From positions 1-7,433 of the forward strand of contig JAEDEN010000076.1 of the NCBI GenBank assembly GCA_016293265.1: DNA of 7,433 nt, in the 5' to 3' direction. Position 1 is the stretch's first letter, and each line of letters begins with the position of its first letter. Below, piece after piece: positions 6,634-7,433 of this stretch. The stretch is from Oscillospiraceae bacterium (GTDB lineage: Bacteria > Bacillota > Clostridia > Oscillospirales > Oscillospiraceae). The notes below the pieces were generated by a model. It made no database searches. It saw only the letters and a program-made list of their open reading frames with translations, and was not told where the DNA came from. A program made the position numbers and the translations under genes.

Positions 6634-6639
6634 GGAGGT
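6634..6639 (+). promoter_or_regulatory. Ribosome binding site of the GNAT gene
   Basis: GGAGGT lies five bases before the ATG at 6645. This good site marks the ancestral start of the acetyltransferase. No comparable site precedes the downstream GTG at 6732, which supports reading the gene as interrupted rather than as naturally short. Confidence 0.8.
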
Positions 6640-6644
6640 CCCAC

Positions 6645-7181
6645 ATGATTCTCACCACCCGCCGCCTGACCCTGCGCCCCTGAGAGAAGGGGGATGCGGA
6701 GGTCCTTTACGAATACGCCCGGGATCCCCGGGTGGGGCCCGCCGCCGGCTGGCCGCCCCACCGGAACGCGGGCGAGAGCCTGGAGATCATCCGCACCGTC
6801 TTTTCCGCCCCTGAAACCTACGCCCTGGTGGAGACTGCCGGGGGACAGGTCGTGGGCTGCGCCGGGATAAAGCCGCCCCGGGAAAATATGGAGGACAGGG
6901 AGCGGGAGATCGGCTGCTGGGTGGGCGTCCCCCACTGGGGGAAGGGCTTTGCCCCGGAGGCCGTCACGGCCCTTCTGCACCGCTGCTTCGGGGAACTGGA
7001 TTGTTCCGGCGTTTGGTACGCTTATTTCCAGGGAAATGAAAAATCCCGCCGGGTGATGGAAAAGTGCGGCTTCCTCCCCCATCACACCGCGGAAAATGTG
7101 GACTGCCCCCTGATCGGCGAAGTGCGCAGGGAACACCTTGCCTATCTGAGCCGGGAGCGGTGGGAGGCCCTGGGCCGCTGA
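6645..7181 (+). pseudogene. GNAT (RimJ/RimL-type) N-acetyltransferase with in-frame TGA at codon 13
   Basis: Read through the stop, this is a full-length 178-codon acetyl-CoA-dependent N-acetyltransferase of the Acetyltransf_3 type. The frame opens MILTTRRLTLRP, then TGA (6681-6683), then EKGDAEVLYEYARDPRVG. In homologues of this group the LRP is usually followed by Trp, so TGG to TGA is the simplest explanation. Everything downstream is intact: GPAAGWPPH (31-39), the acetyl-CoA loop HWGKGFA (97-103) and NEKS with the following CGF (131-143). Because no other lesion is seen, the mutation is either very recent or a sequence error. A shortened product could start at GTG 6732 (149 residues), but it lacks a ribosome binding site and would lose the first strand and helix. 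Other genes here use TGA as stop and TGG for Trp, which argues against a reassigned code. The substrate is unknown. Confidence 0.8.
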
Positions 7182-7185
7182 GTTC

Positions 7186-7225
7186 ATCAAAAAAACACCC
7201 CGAAGGTTCGGGGTGTTTTTTTGAT
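7186..7225. terminator. Bidirectional Rho-independent terminator
   Basis: A perfect inverted repeat with 19-base arms around a central GG has the GC core ACACCCCGAA/TTCGGGGTGT. It is flanked by seven A on the left and seven T on the right, so it reads as a strong intrinsic terminator on both strands. It begins five bases after the GNAT stop (7181) and ends four bases before the stop of the leftward gene (7229-7231), serving both convergent genes. Confidence 0.95.
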
Positions 7226-7228
7226 CTC

Positions 7229-7433
7229 TTATTGGCCTTCCGCCTTGCCCTCCGGGGCCTTTTCCGCCTCCTGGGCCTGACGGAGGTAATCCCGCTCCGC
7301 CGTCTTTTTACTGGGGACGAAGTTCTGGGCAGGGGTCTTTTTGCTGCCCTTGCTTTTTGCGTAGAAAAAGCCGGTGACGGAGAACACCACCGCGCCGATG
7401 AAGTTCACGAACAGGTCCTTCATGGTGTCGATG
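7229..7433 (-). CDS. C-terminal end of a membrane protein (5' part off the right edge)
   Basis: The frame is open from the right edge to the TAA at 7229-7231. It encodes IDTMKDLFVNFIGAVVFS, then one hydrophobic segment and a charged Lys/Glu/Ala-rich tail of about 40 residues. An internal ATG at 7423 could start a 64-residue protein, but no ribosome binding site is visible in the ten bases before it and the frame stays open. The DTMKDL-V-xx-IGA pattern resembles the last membrane helix of larger Firmicutes membrane proteins (for example the YjdF/DUF2238 type), so a truncated larger gene is preferred. Family assignment is tentative. It converges on the GNAT gene and shares its terminator. Confidence 0.6.
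   Translation of the reverse strand, partial: IDTMKDLFVNFIGAVVFSVTGFFYAKSKGSKKTPAQNFVPSKKTAERDYLRQAQEAEKAPEGKAEGQ

Noticed and set aside
6681..6720. Selenocysteine or reassigned-code reading of the TGA in the GNAT gene
   Set aside because: The family residue is Trp, not Cys or Sec. No obvious SECIS-like hairpin follows the TGA, and the PspC, lipoprotein and kinase genes use TGA as a true stop.
7229..7423. Complete 64-residue gene starting at 7423
   Set aside because: The frame stays open to the window edge, there is no visible ribosome binding site before 7423, and the first residues look like the middle of a larger membrane protein.

Overview
The window is GC-rich (low 60s % G+C, judged by eye), densely packed chromosomal DNA. 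It carries RecA, PrmC, a DUF1385/YqhQ-type protein, an OmpR-type two-component system, a PspC-domain mini-protein and strong AGGAGG-type ribosome binding sites. Together these point to a high-GC Gram-positive anaerobe of the Clostridia, most likely a gut Oscillospiraceae-type organism. That placement is an inference from gene content and protein style, not a database result. I see no insertion sequence, CRISPR array, tRNA or rRNA.

Layout. Positions 1-6151 hold six genes, all on the minus strand. Read in transcription order they are: a calcium-motif (FG-GAP/VCBS-like) lipoprotein (6151-4799), an OmpR/PhoB response regulator (4764-4078), a membrane sensor histidine kinase (4012-2567), a DUF1385 membrane protein (2494-1517), the release-factor methyltransferase prmC (1513-647), and recA (598 to beyond base 1, so its C-terminal part is missing). 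The first three look like one signalling operon. The last three look like a second unit with its own promoter in the 72-base gap at 2495-2566. A LexA/DinR-box-like palindrome overlaps the -35 of that promoter, so the DUF1385-prmC-recA unit may be driven by DNA damage from a point about 2 kb upstream of recA.

Positions 6152-6379 are a divergent intergenic region with a candidate promoter in each direction. Rightward come a 65-residue PspC-domain membrane protein (6380-6577) and a GNAT acetyltransferase gene (6645-7181). The acetyltransferase has an in-frame TGA at codon 13, exactly where the family has a conserved Trp, so it is a probable one-base pseudogene. A near-perfect bidirectional terminator (7186-7225) then separates it from the convergent C-terminal end of a membrane protein that enters from the right edge.

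Most notable points: the SOS-box-like operator upstream of DUF1385-prmC-recA; the single-nonsense GNAT gene, otherwise intact with a good ribosome binding site; and the lipoprotein/response regulator/kinase cluster, in which an uncharacterised calcium-motif lipoprotein may be the partner or input of the kinase. No clearly new multi-gene system is evident.
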